NCBI GenBank assembly: GCA_002110485.1
Contig: MOWL01000069.1
Location: forward strand, 992,001-1,056,000
Direction: 5' to 3'
Source of the DNA: Emergomyces orientalis
Lineage: Eukaryota > Ascomycota > Eurotiomycetes > Onygenales > Ajellomycetaceae
DNA length: 64,000 nt
Shown here: one piece after another, positions 1-11,160 of the stretch
How the letters are laid out: each line of letters starts with the position of its first letter
How positions within the stretch are numbered: the first letter of the stretch is position 1
Notes under the pieces: generated by a model
The model's input: only the letters and a program-made list of their open reading frames with translations
Database searches by the model: none
What the model was told of the DNA's origin: nothing
Made by a program: the position numbers and the translations under genes

Positions 1-2792
1 TCCCTCCTCTAGCGTGGTCCAAATTTTCACCTTTTGAAAAACAATACTGGGAAATCAAACAAAAGTTTTGGGACACGGTCGTCTTTTTCAAGAAGGGCAA
101 ATTTTACGAGCTCTACGAAAATGATGCCACTATCGGACATCAGCTCTTCGATCTTAAACTTACAGACCGTGTGAATATGCGTATGGTTGGCGTACCGGAG
201 ATGAGCTTAGATCACTGGGCGAATCAGTTTGTTGCAAAGGGCTTCAAGATCGCGCGGGTTGATCAAAGCGAGTCCGCCCTAGGTAAAGAGATGCGAGAGA
301 AACAAGGTAGACCAGGTGGCATCCCAGGGAAGCAAGACAAAATTATCAGGCGTGAATTGGCCTGCGTCCTTACTTCTGGCACTCTTGTGGATGGGGCAAT
401 GCTTCAAGATGATATGTCAACATATTGTGTGGCTATCAAGGAGGCCTTGGTCAATGATCTGCCCGCGTTCGGCATTGCCTTTGTCGATACTGCTACCGGC
501 CAGTTCAATTTGGCAGAGTTCATTGACGATGCCGATATGACGAAGTTTGAGACTTTTGTTGCCCAAACTCGACCCCAAGAATTACTTCTTGAGAAGTCTG
601 TCATGTCTACCAAGGCTTTACGGATTCTGAAAAATAACACTGGACCAACTACCCTCTGGAACTATTTAAAACCCGGCAAAGAGTTCTGGGAAGCCGATAT
701 TACAGTCCGAGAACTTGATGCCAGTAATTACTTTGTTTCAGAAGATAGTGACAACATTGACGCATGGCCAGAAGCACTACGGGAGGCACGGGACAAAGAA
801 TTCGTCATGTCTGCATTTGGAGCATTGATACAATATTTAAGGATGCTGAAAATTGAACGAGATTTGATCACAATCGGAAACTTCACATGGTACGATCCGA
901 TCAAGAAGGCCACCAGTCTAGTGCTAGATGGCCAAACTTTGATAAACCTTGAGATATTCGCCAACTCTTTCGACGGAGGTCAGGAGGGAACACTCTTCCA
1001 ACTTCTCAATCGATGCACTACGCCATTCGGAAAGAGAATGTTCAAACAATGGGTCTGCCACCCGTTGATGGATGCTAAGAAAATCAATGCACGACTAGAT
1101 GCTGTTGACGCCTTAAACGCAGATAGCAGCGTCCAAAGCCAATTCTCATCCCAGCTGACTAAAATGCCTGATCTTGAGAGGCTTATTTCTCGGGTTCATG
1201 CCGGAAGCTGCAAAGCTCAGGATTTCCTACGTGTTCTTGAAGGGTTCGAGCAAATTGATTACACAATGGGCCTCCTGAAAGAAATTGGTCCTGGAGAGGG
1301 AGTCATTGGACAACTAGTCGCTTCAATGCCCGATTTGAGCGGCCATTTGCAGTACTGGAAAACCGCTTTTGATCGTACCAAGGCTAAGGACTCCGGCATT
1401 CTAGTTCCAGAAGCTGGTGTCGAGGAAGATTTTGATGCATCTCAAGACAAGATTGCTGAAATAGAAAATGAGTTGGATCAGCTTCTCAAGAAAGCCAGAA
1501 AACAGCTGGGTTCTACTGCCATCGTTTACCGGGATAACGGAAAAGAAATTTATCAACTTGAAGTCCCGATTAAAATCAAGAACATCCCAAAAAGCTGGGA
1601 TCAAATGTCCGCGACTAAGCAGGCGAAACGCTTCTATTTCCCAGAGTTACGGAGCCTTATTCGAGAGCTTCAAGAAGCACAAGAAACTCATAGCCAAATC
1701 ATCAAGGAGGTTGCAGGTCGGTTCTATGCTCGATTCGACGAGAATTATTCGACCTGGCTAGCTGCCGTTAAGGTCATTGCGCAGCTTGATTGTTTGATTA
1801 GTATAGCAAAAGCATCCTCAGCTTTGGGATACCCGAGCTGCCGCCCAGTGTTTGTGGATGATGAGCGAAGTGTCCTGGAGTTCCGGGAACTTCGACATCC
1901 ATGTATGTTGCCCAACGTGGGCGATTTTATCCCCAATGATGTAGAGCTGGGAGGGAATACTCCCAATATCAACTTGCTCACTGGTGCTAATGCTGCTGGC
2001 AAGTCCACCATATTGCGTATGGTTAGTACCCTTTTCCCTTCATACGCTTTCTAGCTACCAAGACCCACTTTGCTAACTGTACGTTCACAGACTTGTACTG
2101 CTGTAATCATGGCACAAATCGGTTGCCACGTTCCCTGCCAATCTGCCCGTTTGACTCCGGTCGACCGTGTTATGTCTCGCCTCGGTGCCAACGACAATAT
2201 TTTCGCATCACAGTCGACTTTCTTCGTCGAGCTGTCTGAAACCAAGAAGATTTTGTCCGAAGCCACGCCTCGCTCCCTGGTTATTCTAGACGAACTGGGA
2301 CGTGGGACAAGCTCATATGATGGCGTCGCAGTGGCCCAGGCTGTGCTTCACCATGTTGCTACTCACATTGGAGCCCTGGGTTTCTTTGCGACCCATTACC
2401 ATTCTCTCGCTGCTGAATTCGAAGGGCATCCCGAAATAGCGCCGCGACGAATGCGCATCCAGGTAGATGAAGAAGAAAGACGCGTTACCTTCTTATACAA
2501 GCTCGAAGAGGGTGTTGCAGAGGGAAGCTTCGGCATGCACTGTGCTTCCATGTGCGGCATTCCGAACAAAGTGGTTGAACGAGCAGAAATAGCCGCGAAG
2601 CAATGGGAACATACAAGCCGGTTGAAGGAGAGCCTTGAACGTAGAAAAGGGGGTGGGTTAATTGGTTTGGGATGGTGGAGCGATGTTGCATGGGTGCTCA
2701 AAGATCAGAGTAATGTTTTGGAGGAGGATGGTCGTGATGCTATTACTGAGAGGGGAATGGACGTTCTACTCAAGGCTATCGAAAACCTCTAG
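1..2792 (+). CDS. msh6: DNA mismatch repair protein Msh6 (MutS homologue), 5' end outside window
   Basis: Msh6 pairs with Msh2 as MutS-alpha, which recognises base mismatches and small loops in nuclear DNA. The frame is open from base 3, so the start codon and N-terminal tail lie upstream. Exons are 3-2021 and 2091-2792; the 69-nt intron has a TGCTAAC branch point. About 906 residues are visible, roughly the last three quarters of a usual Msh6. The first visible part is MutS domain I with the mismatch-probing Phe-x-Glu motif (GKFYELYEND). Connector, lever and clamp regions follow, then the ATPase with Walker A GANAAGKST, Walker B LVILDELGRGTSSYDG and the C-terminal helix-turn-helix (GSFGMHCASMCGIPNKVVE). 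The intron falls a few codons after the P-loop lysine, in phase 0. The FYE motif and overall order favour Msh6 over Msh3. Nothing looks broken. Confidence 0.96.
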
Positions 2793-3187
2793 CGTCCATG
2801 CGGCCTCCCACTCCCCTTTCGTCATTTTTATTTTTAGTGTTTTGCTTCGGTTTTTTCAAACGCATGCTTGGGTAGTTCCACCTGGTGGTGGTTAATCTGG
2901 CATCATCTATTTGTCCGATTCCGGACTCCCAGCCTGTTTTGAGTTTTTATCACTACTCTGTTATCCTCTAGTTACTTCTACATACTCTGCCCTTATCTTT
3001 TAGTGTGGGTTTGCTACCAGCACTTTTATTCGGCTATGTTTGCTGCGTTACGCATGACCAAGGCATGTCAACACCATAAACAAGATAGAAAGAATATATC
3101 CTTATCTCATTGAATCTGATTCTTATTGTCAACTTGACTTTCTTAACCGTTATATATCTAAACATATATCGTTGTTTGCCCTCATCC
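2793..3187. other. Convergent 3' intergenic region
   Basis: A T-rich gap of about 400 bases between the stop of msh6 (+) and the stop of the rhodanese gene (-). It presumably holds both 3' UTRs. No open frame or repeat of note was seen. Confidence 0.6.
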
Positions 3188-4132
3188 TTAAGCACACCGT
3201 GCACCCTTCCAAGCAGACGCCTCATAGCCCACAATCTGGTCCACATATTCCTCTCCAGCACCAACCCACCCCTTGATGCCCCCCTCCAATACCAGACTCT
3301 GCATTCCTCCAGGACCTTCACCCTCTTTCTCCAGAATATAATCTGCAAACCAACCACTGGCGCGCGTTCCGCGTCCGCGGGATGAACCTAAAAGATCGAT
3401 GTAAATATTGAGCGGATTCAATAATCTCTCGAGGAAAGGAAAGTAAAGAGCAGAAGAGATGTTATGTTTAAATTCAGTCAAATAAAAATAAAAGAGTAAT
3501 GGAAATACGAACCGCAATACCAGATGACCTTTCTGACGCCGGCCTGGGTGAAGATCGCATATAAAGTGGGAATGGACGGGTAGAGGCTTTGGGCGGGAAG
3601 ATTTATGGATGTGGATATCGTGCCGCCCTGCATATTTTTTATGTTGAACAGTTAGATTTTTCTGTTTCGAGCTGTTGAGGGATGCAACCCCAGCCTAACA
3701 CGCCCCCTTTCATCTTCTCCCTTTTCTTTGTACGATTGTAAGATTTCCTCTAAATAGAAAACCAAGGGGTATCTCGGGTTGCCTAGGCCCGTGCACAATC
3801 CCGAAAGTTTTTCTGTTTTTCCTATACATGAATGAAGGACTCGAGCTCAAGAGTGATCTCATCCTATTTTCCATATTACAAAATCCATCTTTTCAAACAT
3901 TAATCATTAGAATAGGTAACTAATCGACCAAACATACCTCATGATCGGCCCTTCTCAAATCAACCAGTACATAGTCTACTGCTGCATCTTTCTTGGAGGC
4001 ATCCTTCAGCCATCCAAGGAGTTCGGAGCGCGAAATACCTGCTGCCTTGGTCTTTGGCGCAGGAAAGGCTTCGTGCCAGGGGATTTCTTGTGCTGGTGTG
4101 GGAACTGCTACTCCTTCTGTTGCCATGTTCAA
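3188..4132 (-). CDS. Rhodanese-domain protein of the Cdc25/Acr2 (Ibp1/Ych1-like) type
   Basis: Small single-domain rhodanese with a cysteine phosphatase/arsenate-reductase-like active site. Three exons on the minus strand, 4132-3938, 3627-3513 and 3387-3188, give 169 residues; a second in-frame ATG at 4126 would remove two residues. The fold is read from DYVLVDLRRADHE (strand and exchange motif), GGTISTSINLPAQ, then the active loop WYCGSSRGRGTR. In that loop Cys103 is followed five residues later by Arg109, the C-x5-R signature of Cdc25 and Acr2 proteins. The codon right after the catalytic Cys is split by intron 2. Family members include arsenate reductases and dual-specificity phosphatases. 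The sequence does not decide between these, and no arsenic genes (efflux pump) lie nearby. Confidence is high for the family and low for the substrate. Confidence 0.9.
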
Positions 4133-5344
4133 TGCGGGGCAAAATTTGGAATGATGTTGGTGGAGTATTTGAAGTTATGGTCTCCTACTTGTCGGAAAAA
4201 GAGCATACGTTCTTGAATGTTGATTTGGCTGAAAAGAGTTTATCCTTTGCTTTGTGAGGCCACGCAGAAATGCCCTACTAATTAATATCCGACTGATAAA
4301 CGCCATTCCATGCCTAGATGATGCGAACAGGCCGGGATTGCTGTGCAAGGACAAGGTTGTCACTGGCTCGTTGTCATTGGCTGGCTGCTTTAATCAGATA
4401 AGATGCTCAGAACTAGCGCCAAAGCTGATCTTGGTTGGAATTTTGGGCGAGAGGGAGGTATGTGAGATTCAAAATCGGGGTTCAATGTGGGATAAGGGAG
4501 GATTCACAGGGAGGGATTATTGTGTGGGTGCAATTGTATTCACACAAGCACAAATTGTCCTTTCTAAGGGCTACATTTCTGTGACACAGAAATATTGCCT
4601 AGAAGAATTGTTGGAAGATGTACGGTAACAAACAACGAGAAAAGGGATAAATTTGAATATTAAAGCAGGCAGTAGCGTGGGGTAACACTGAAGGTATTGT
4701 TACCTGAGCGAAAGTAGTGATAGTTATTCCAAGAGCGAATTAGAAAGCGCTTCATCACGTGTGAAGTTGGACCATAATATATCCACTACTGTTCACTGAT
4801 GAATGATTAGAAATGTATCTGAGGGCGGCTACAAGGAGAAGCTGAGTGGGAAATATTCTTCTTTGCTATCTGCCTCTCAATCCATGTATGCAGGAAAAAA
4901 GGTAAAGCAAATACATCGAACTAGGATCTGCCAACTTTCCACCGAGCGGGAGGTAGTGTTAAGAAACTGGCTTGTCAACCTTCATGCTCCCGGAAAAATA
5001 TTGAAAGCAAAAGTCAAGAAAGGGCAAAAGGGAAATCAACTTTCACGAGCCACCATCCCTTTTAAACAAGAAAATGGTCATTAAATCTCTAATAGAAACA
5101 GACGGCATAATGTACTTGGAAAACAATAAACGCAAAGCATAGAAATTGGACGGTACGTCTGCGGCAACCCGAAGAAAAAGGTAAAATAAAAGTCGAATCC
5201 AGAGTGCAGGCAGTTCTCATGCACAAAATCGAATCGATCAATATTTTGAGTTTCGATTCGATTTTGTGAGTTTGTACCCGGGGAAGGATTGTTTCGTGAT
5301 TTTGTTCGTGCAGAGGGGGCGCGGGCTCTTATACGTCGACATGT
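4133..5344. other. Intergenic region upstream of the rhodanese gene
   Basis: About 1.2 kb between the start of the rhodanese gene and the stop of the Myb-like gene, both on the minus strand. Open frames in it are short and have no recognisable motif. The only clear structure is the hairpin at 5222-5268, annotated separately. Confidence 0.6.
5222..5268. repeat. Perfect inverted repeat, 16-bp arms, 15-nt loop
   Basis: Left arm CACAAAATCGAATCGA at 5222-5237 and its exact reverse complement at 5253-5268. It begins 77 bases past the stop codon of the Myb-like gene (minus strand), so it would lie in that gene's 3' UTR or just beyond. Each arm contains an internal TCGA and a GATTCGAT-like core. Possible roles are an RNA hairpin in the 3' end or a palindromic protein-binding site. 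Confidence 0.85.
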
Positions 5345-6228
5345 TCAAACTCCGTCGTACCCATCTTCACTTTCACTTTTGTAAGTCTCGACATGCCACA
5401 ATGATCGCTCAAAAAAAGACCACTCGAGCTCAGAGCGGGGATATGACGTGCCTTCAATCATCTCATTAGCGAGATCATTGGCAAACTCAGTCTTAATGCG
5501 TGCGGATGCGCCATTATCGTTTCTGTAAATTGAATTATTAATATTTTGCTTTTGGTTTCGTGGGATGTGATTAGGTACGGAGGAAAAGATAACTGCTATT
5601 TAAAATTCACTTACTCGTGTTTGACCTTTTCGTCGACGTGCATCATGCCAGTCATGTCTGCATCGTGTTCGGTCTCGCATTTGATTTTGCTGATCTTGGT
5701 TGGCGATGGCGCGACATCAAGGTTGGCTGCAGCGATGGAGGCTTTGGCGGCTTTGTCTTTTCCACGAGCAGATGATTTCGGGGTACGTTTGCTGACCTTG
5801 TTTGCCTTTGCCGGGGTTGTGGGACCCGTTCCGTTGCCGTTGGAAGTCGACATGGCCCCACCTTGTTTGGTAGCTGCCAACAACTTACGCCTCGCATTTC
5901 CGTAAAGGACGGAAGCGCAGCCAGCATTTTTAAGGCCAGCTTTCACAGCAAGCTGCTCATAGTTGACCTATAGGCTCGAAAAAGTTTTGGTTAGAGAATA
6001 GCAAAACTCGGAACCAACGACGGCATCCCGATTAGATCACGCCGGGCTGATGCGCAGAAAGAAAGAGGGTTTGGGGAAGAGATTCCGGGGGAACGAATAA
6101 ATAAGTATCAGTAAAGGACGAATGAAAATACTTACCTTGATGCCGGCTAAGCCGTCAGTGGTACAGGTCATCGCGATAAAAAAGATGCGTTGCTCGCCAG
6201 CGCTCATGCCGGTATCCAAGCCCTCCAT
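5345..6228 (-). CDS. Small Myb-like/winged-helix DNA-binding domain protein (fungal type)
   Basis: Three minus-strand exons, 6228-6136, 5967-5615 and 5522-5345, encode 207 residues. Splice sites are GTAAGT/TAG and GTAAGT/CAG and the phases agree. The N-terminal 60 residues (EQRIFFIAMTCTTDG ... VNYEQLAVKAGLKNAGC) resemble the fungal Myb-like DNA-binding domain found in many short Pezizomycotina proteins: one helix, a G-h-D/N-Y turn, then a second and third helix ending in YGNARRKL. The middle is Ala/Lys/Ser-rich (residues about 75-125), like a histone H1 tail, and should be nuclear. The C-terminal part is acidic. A role as a chromatin or DNA-binding protein is inferred from the domain only. 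The last exon (58 codons) is less certain, since it has no recognisable domain. An alternative ATG at codon 8 (MSAGEQ) is equally plausible as the start. Confidence 0.75.
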
Positions 6229-6726
6229 TTCGACTATGCGTATCTAATGTTTGTTGGTGGATACTCTTTGTTACTCTGTAGTTAAAAAAAATCAAACGTG
6301 AGAAGGAGCAGAGAATGGTAAGAAGGGTAGAAAGTGGTGTGCTAATGGTTGGTGATACGAAAGTAAAAACGGTTGTGGTGACTGTAATGACAAGAAGAGA
6401 AGTTGGGAGCAGAAGCTGCAGTGAGATAGTAGAGAGAAGTAAACAACAACACCAACCAACCTCAGTTAAAATTTTTGAAGTTTTGAAGGGGGGCAGGGGA
6501 CTTTGGCGTGCTAACAAGCAGGAAGCAGTGAATAAAATTTTCTTGTTAACTTCAGGAAAAGTGGGGAGAGATTTTTTGGGAGCTGTGCTGTTCTGAGCTT
6601 GTTGCAGTGAATGAAGTGAAGAAGTATGTAGAAGGTCCTTATTGTAAAAGGTGACACTCTTTGATACACCAAAAATTTAATAATACAAATTGAAAAATAA
6701 GGAGGGGAATGAATTGTATTGGCTGC
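6229..6726. other. Intergenic region
   Basis: About 500 bases between the start of the Myb-like gene and the stop of the TMEM70-like gene (both minus strand). Pyrimidine-rich on the minus strand (5' UTR/promoter-like). No coding evidence. Confidence 0.55.
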
Positions 6727-7650
6727 TCAACCCCCGCATCTCGTTGTATTCTGCTTGATTTTCGCAAATACCCCTTCCCATACTTCTGGAAAATACTTTG
6801 AAGTTGGTTTCGAACTGAGACGTGTTTTAACTGGTGCATAGAAATAAATATTATTCCCTTTCCACCACGGCTGAGGGTTTGGATTGGTGTTGATCAAATT
6901 CACTGGCCGGAATGTTGAACGCCCTGGTGTCAAGTCAGAAAGCGCCACCCGTGTCTTTCGAAAGTAAAAGTTCAGCTTCATAGTTTCAATGCTCAATGTC
7001 GCGTTTCGAGGCACATCCTTCAAATAGAACTGTGTACGCTGTCGGGTCTGTCTGGCGGCATGGGGAAGGGTAAGGTATATGAGGTTGACGAAGGGGGCTG
7101 TGGTGTATAGGACGAAGAGCATAGGAATGGAACCGCCAATGACAACTACATCAGTTAGCATACGCCATGTAAATTTTCAAAGGTACGAAAAAGACTTACT
7201 AGCTGGAGCTATGTACCAGGGGAAATCGCCAGAATAATAGAAAGCTGGAGCGACAACCAGACAAGAAACGCTAAATATAAGGAGCGTGGTGATGCGCATC
7301 ATACCCACAAAGGCTATCTTTCCGGTACCCGCATGATAGATGAGAACTTCTTCAAGCTTTGTGGTTTCTGTAGATCACAGAAAAACGGACAGTTAGCAGG
7401 ATGCGCATGATGACAGCAAAGGCTGATCTGACAACAACAAACCATTTTTCGTTAAGTTACCAGGCACTATGCGAACCGGAGGTCGCAAAATCTGCCCTGA
7501 AGATTTGGCACTGCTCTTCAGTGGTGATTTAGAAGCAGTCTCCCCAACTGATGAATTGAAGCGTATGCATAACTTGCTAAATATATTTCTCTGGCCACAT
7601 TTAGCTCTGGGGCATCGGAGGAGGGCAGAGCGGACCATCAGCCTTTTCAT
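6727..7650 (-). CDS. TMEM70/TMEM186/TMEM223-family mitochondrial membrane protein
   Basis: Three minus-strand exons, 7650-7443, 7367-7200 and 7145-6727, give 264 residues. The N-terminus is rich in Arg and Ser with almost no acids (MKRLMVRSALLRCPRAK), as expected for a mitochondrial presequence. Residues about 70-90 read EEVLIYHAGTGKIAFVGMMR, followed by two hydrophobic segments (about 92-112 and 120-145) separated by a short loop with FYYSGDFPWYIAPA. A C-terminal matrix or intermembrane domain of about 115 residues follows, with RQTRQRTQFYLKDVP. This order (short conserved stretch, hairpin of two membrane helices, globular tail) matches the TMEM70-like family, whose animal members assist assembly of respiratory complexes. 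A specific complex cannot be assigned. The gene is divergent from the glutaminyl-cyclase-like gene at 8114. Confidence 0.75.
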
Positions 7651-8113
7651 ATCTGAGGGAGGGGCTGAACAGCGATTGGTGCATCACAAAAGCAGTAAGT
7701 TCCGTGACGCTATCAGATATAGTAATTATCACGTTCCCAAATGGTTTGAGTATGTTTGGGCTAAATTGGCGCAAGCTCGTAGCTCTTTTTCCGTCCGAAT
7801 GTTATTTTTTTCCATTGGCATCCAAGAGCGGATGTGGAGATGTCATGTGATATCTAGGGTACCTTAAGCGCCGCTCCGCTTTTTTTTTCTAAGTCTAGTC
7901 TGCATGCCCCTCGCGGCTAGGCGGCTGTCTCCAATTGCTTGTCATTCAACTCCAACACCACCGTCAGCAGCGAATGGAGGACTCTATCGTGACAACAACC
8001 TGAGCTGGATAATTACAGGCAGGAGAGTAGCGCTCAATCCTACGCTAGATACTATCTCCCTCGTATCGATAATGCACAGAGCTTTATTATGAGGCCTGTG
8101 AGACCTTTTAAGA
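7651..8113. other. Divergent promoter region between TMEM70-like and QPCT-like genes
   Basis: 463 bases between two divergent start codons. A short T-run (about 7879) is present, and no TATA box was recognised in either direction. It probably holds both 5' UTRs. Confidence 0.55.
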
Positions 8114-9280
8114 ATGGCAGAAAGTTTCCGCCGTTTGGCCATTTCGTGGCTACTGTTCCTCCTAGGGACAGTATTCTTCGCCATTCCCGTTCGGTCGTAT
8201 GCGGCGATATCTGATGAGACGTTAAAATCTCTTCCACGTCCAAACAACGATTTCGACATCCACAACGGTGCCCTCCTCGCTCCCATCCTTAAACCACGCG
8301 TTCCGGGAACCCCTGGGTCCTTAGAAGTTCTCCAACACTTTGTCGATTTCTTCAGAACCACATTACCCGATTGGAAGTTAGAATTCCAAAATTCGACGTC
8401 GAAAACACCAGCCACTGGGAACAAGGACGTTCCTTTTGTCAACTTGATCGCTTTTCGAGATCCACCATGGGCAGGCGAAGGGGATGCAAGCAGGTTGACC
8501 CTGGTGGCGCACTACGATAGCAAACTAGAACCCGCTGGGTTTATCGGCGCTACAGACAGCGCTGCTCCATGTGCAATTATCATGCACTCCGTACGAAGTA
8601 TCGACGCCGCACTGACTAAAAGGTGGAACGCCATGAAGGCCAACACTAACCCGCTCAATGACTTATTTTTTGACCAGCAAGGTATCCAAGTGATGCTGTT
8701 GGATGGTGAAGAAGCGTTCGCCCATTGGACTGACACGGATTCCCTCTACGGCTCTCGATCCTTGGCTCAGGCCATGGAATATACCTTTTACCCAGCTACC
8801 TCTAATTACAAATCCCCAATATCGGCCATATCGCTTTTTGTCCTTCTGGATCTACTTGGCGAGAAAAACCCCCAGATGCCGTCTTATTTCAAAACAACTC
8901 ACTGGGCATATCAAAATATGGCTACTCTCGAAATCCGCCTGCGCCAACTTGGCCAGTTCAAGTCAGCACCGTCATGGAAGAAAAGTGACAAGCTGTGGTT
9001 TGTAGACGCGAAAAAGGAGACATTCTTCCCTAGCGGAATCGGAGATGACCACATGCCGTTTATGGAACGCGGAGTCGAGGTCTTACATCTGATCACCTCC
9101 CCTTTCCCTAAGGTGTGGCATAAAATTACAGACGATGCAGAGCATTTGGACCTCGATACAGTTGAAGATTGGAGTACATTGCTTACAGCTTTCGTAGCTG
9201 AATGGCTGGAGTTAGAGGATACGCTTCCAAAACATGATGGGTCAGTACCAGAGAATAAAAGTAGAAAGACAGAGCTTTAA
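8114..9280 (+). CDS. Secreted M28-family zinc enzyme, glutaminyl-peptide cyclotransferase-like
   Basis: Intronless, 388 residues. The start is followed by a typical signal peptide: charged RR, a hydrophobic core LAISWLLFLLGTVFFAIP, then small residues before about residue 30. The mature part is an M28/glutaminyl cyclase fold. HYDS (His133, Asp135), ATDSA (Asp148), LLDGEEAF (Glu199/Glu200) and GDDHMPF (Asp311, Asp312, His313) match the metal-ligand and catalytic acidic positions of animal QPCT-like enzymes. The single zinc in QPCTs is bound by Asp, Glu and His, and the conserved WH appears near residue 335 (KVWHKI). QPCTs convert N-terminal Gln (or Glu) of peptides to pyroglutamate; the same fold also gives aminopeptidases. 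The long DFRTTLPDWKLEF-like N-terminal region and the GPF-type DHMPF loop favour QPCT. Predicted to act in the secretory pathway or outside the cell. Confidence 0.88.
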   Translation: MAESFRRLAISWLLFLLGTVFFAIPVRSYAAISDETLKSLPRPNNDFDIHNGALLAPILKPRVPGTPGSLEVLQHFVDFFRTTLPDWKLEFQNSTSKTPATGNKDVPFVNLIAFRDPPWAGEGDASRLTLVAHYDSKLEPAGFIGATDSAAPCAIIMHSVRSIDAALTKRWNAMKANTNPLNDLFFDQQGIQVMLLDGEEAFAHWTDTDSLYGSRSLAQAMEYTFYPATSNYKSPISAISLFVLLDLLGEKNPQMPSYFKTTHWAYQNMATLEIRLRQLGQFKSAPSWKKSDKLWFVDAKKETFFPSGIGDDHMPFMERGVEVLHLITSPFPKVWHKITDDAEHLDLDTVEDWSTLLTAFVAEWLELEDTLPKHDGSVPENKSRKTEL

Positions 9281-9906
9281 GCCATTTCCATATCGAATAC
9301 TTTCTTTACTACGAATTCTTTCTTGCCTTCATCTGTGTTCAGTTGGAATATGGATATTTGGGTATTTTGCTGGGGCATCTATAATTTCGTTTTTCAAATT
9401 ATGTCTTTCGGATACTCCGTCTCAAATTTTCTGTTCCATTTTCCTGCAATTGCAGATTTGCTCGTTCGACTTTCCATTCTTGTCGAGAAACATAAGCTAA
9501 TAGTTCCTTCATAGGACATGAGATTTTTGCTATGTTTTTTTCGGAAATGAATTTCGATATCCGGGTGGCATGCAACCGCGGCCACCGCAGCGGCCACCGC
9601 AGCGGCCTGCTCTGCGTTATTACCATGTTGTATGTACTTTATTCATTGATGCTTCAGTTATGTAGACGGTTGATTTTAAGAATCACCAAGTTGTACGTTA
9701 CATTACCCTTTAACTTGCATGTGTCCACATCAGAAACTATGGAATTTTATCATTATTCTTTCTCAAACTTGATTATGTATTTCCCTTTAACTTCCAAGTC
9801 ATAACATTTCCCGAAAGATCAAAATAAAGTAAGCATCGAAATTGCCATATTTAAAACACACCAAACTCCGATCTATCAGCTACCCTAAAAGACAGAACCA
9901 TGTAAT
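9281..9906. other. Convergent 3' intergenic region with a short GC-rich tandem repeat
   Basis: About 630 AT-rich bases between the QPCT-like gene (+) and the sulfur permease gene (-). At about 9575-9606 there are two and a half copies of a 12-bp unit, CGGCCACCGCAG, which stands out against the AT-rich surroundings. No gene was seen. Confidence 0.6.
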
Positions 9907-11019
9907 TTACAAGCCCGAAAGAGCCCCCAGCATATATCCCCCCATCCAAAACAAACCCCATTTAGGCTGTAGAACGGTTCTGAGCAAGCCAGGCCCAGGG
10001 CACACACCACACAATCCCCACCCAATCCCAAACGCGACTCCACCCGCAAGAAAACGCCAGTCAATATCTGCCACCGTAGCTGTAGGCAGTTGAAACCTCT
10101 CCGTCAGCGTCGGCGGCTTCTTCCCTTTTTCGTTTCCATACTCAGTCCTCAGTTTCATGTACGAGATGAGGTTGGGCACCACGGCGAAGAGCATGACCAG
10201 GGCCAGAGATGGGTCGAATTTGGGCCAATCAAACCAGCTAAAGAACCCGAGGACCTTGGCTGGATCAGCCATGCCGGTGATGAGGAGGCCCAAGCCGAAT
10301 TGTAGGCCGGCGATGTAACTGAAGATCGTTGTCGAGTGTTTAGACTTTCGCAATAGGCGTGGAACGAGGATGGAGTTTGTAAGTTGGGCAAGTACAGCTG
10401 TTCCAGCCATGAATACGCTCTCTTGGGAGGTTGGGTAGGTGGGTAAATAACATGGCTGGTTATTTGAACAGACGGGAATGGTATTTCGAAGATTTGCGGT
10501 GATCATGGCGGTGATAAAGAATATGCCCGTTGCGATTGCGGACCGGGGGGAGAGCCGGGATAGGCCGCATAGCATGTGGCCGGAGGTGCATCCGCTTTCG
10601 TTCTGTGGTGTTTTTTGGTGGGAATTAGTAGGGCTATTTCCATCTAGATATCTCCGTAGCGTTCATTCATTCTCCTTCCGGTGTGTAGCGGAAATGGATG
10701 CCTATTCTCCTGGTATAAGTCCTTTACATACCTTTGTGCCCCACCCTACTGAGAAACCCGTTACGAGTGTGGCCAATGCAGCTTCCCATGAACTTCCTAG
10801 ACGGGGATAAGTTGGGAGTAGAGATGGCGCAAAGTAATACACTGGTATGATGCTCGACACCAACCCTGCTATGATTGGCAGATTGTCACGGCTAGGCTTC
10901 GCAACGGAGCCTGAGAGGAGAGATGAAATACCAAACACCCGGCCATTATGTTGGAGCAATCCTGAAGATCCCTGATATAGAAGGATGGCTCCAAGAGCGG
11001 TATCGATCGGTGTGAACAT
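9907..11019 (-). CDS. YeeE/YedE-type sulfur (thiosulfate) permease, DUF395/Sulf_transp family
   Basis: Predicted polytopic membrane protein that imports a sulfur compound. Two minus-strand exons, 11019-10732 and 10602-9907, separated by a 129-nt intron (GTATGT/CAG), give 327 residues. The two halves repeat the family pattern: GxxVGWGTK followed by NESGCTSGHMLCG at residues 90-109, and GGVAFGIGWGLCGVCPGPG near residue 290. In bacterial YeeE, conserved cysteines in these positions relay thiosulfate through the membrane, and both cysteine motifs are intact here. There are about nine hydrophobic segments. The intron lies exactly before the first Cys motif. Bacterial homologues usually sit beside a TusA-like YeeD or sulfurtransferase; none is adjacent here. 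Codon use and the presence of an intron look native to the fungus. A strong TATA box (11108-11115) and a triplicated 20-bp repeat (11161-11214) lie upstream. Confidence 0.88.
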
Positions 11020-11107
11020 TTTCTGGCCCTTTCGTCCTTCTTATCAACGATTAACTTAGGGCTTGGTCGTCACCTCGTAGACAAATACTATTGTTGCGGC
11101 GGAAATA

Positions 11108-11115
11108 CTTATATA
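11108..11115 (-). promoter_or_regulatory. TATA box of the sulfur permease gene
   Basis: Minus-strand TATATAAG about 90 bases before the ATG at 11019. Position and sequence fit a core promoter. Confidence 0.6.
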
Positions 11116-11160
11116 GCACGCAATCGGGGATCACATTCGGGCATTCGCTCGGGCTTTAGT

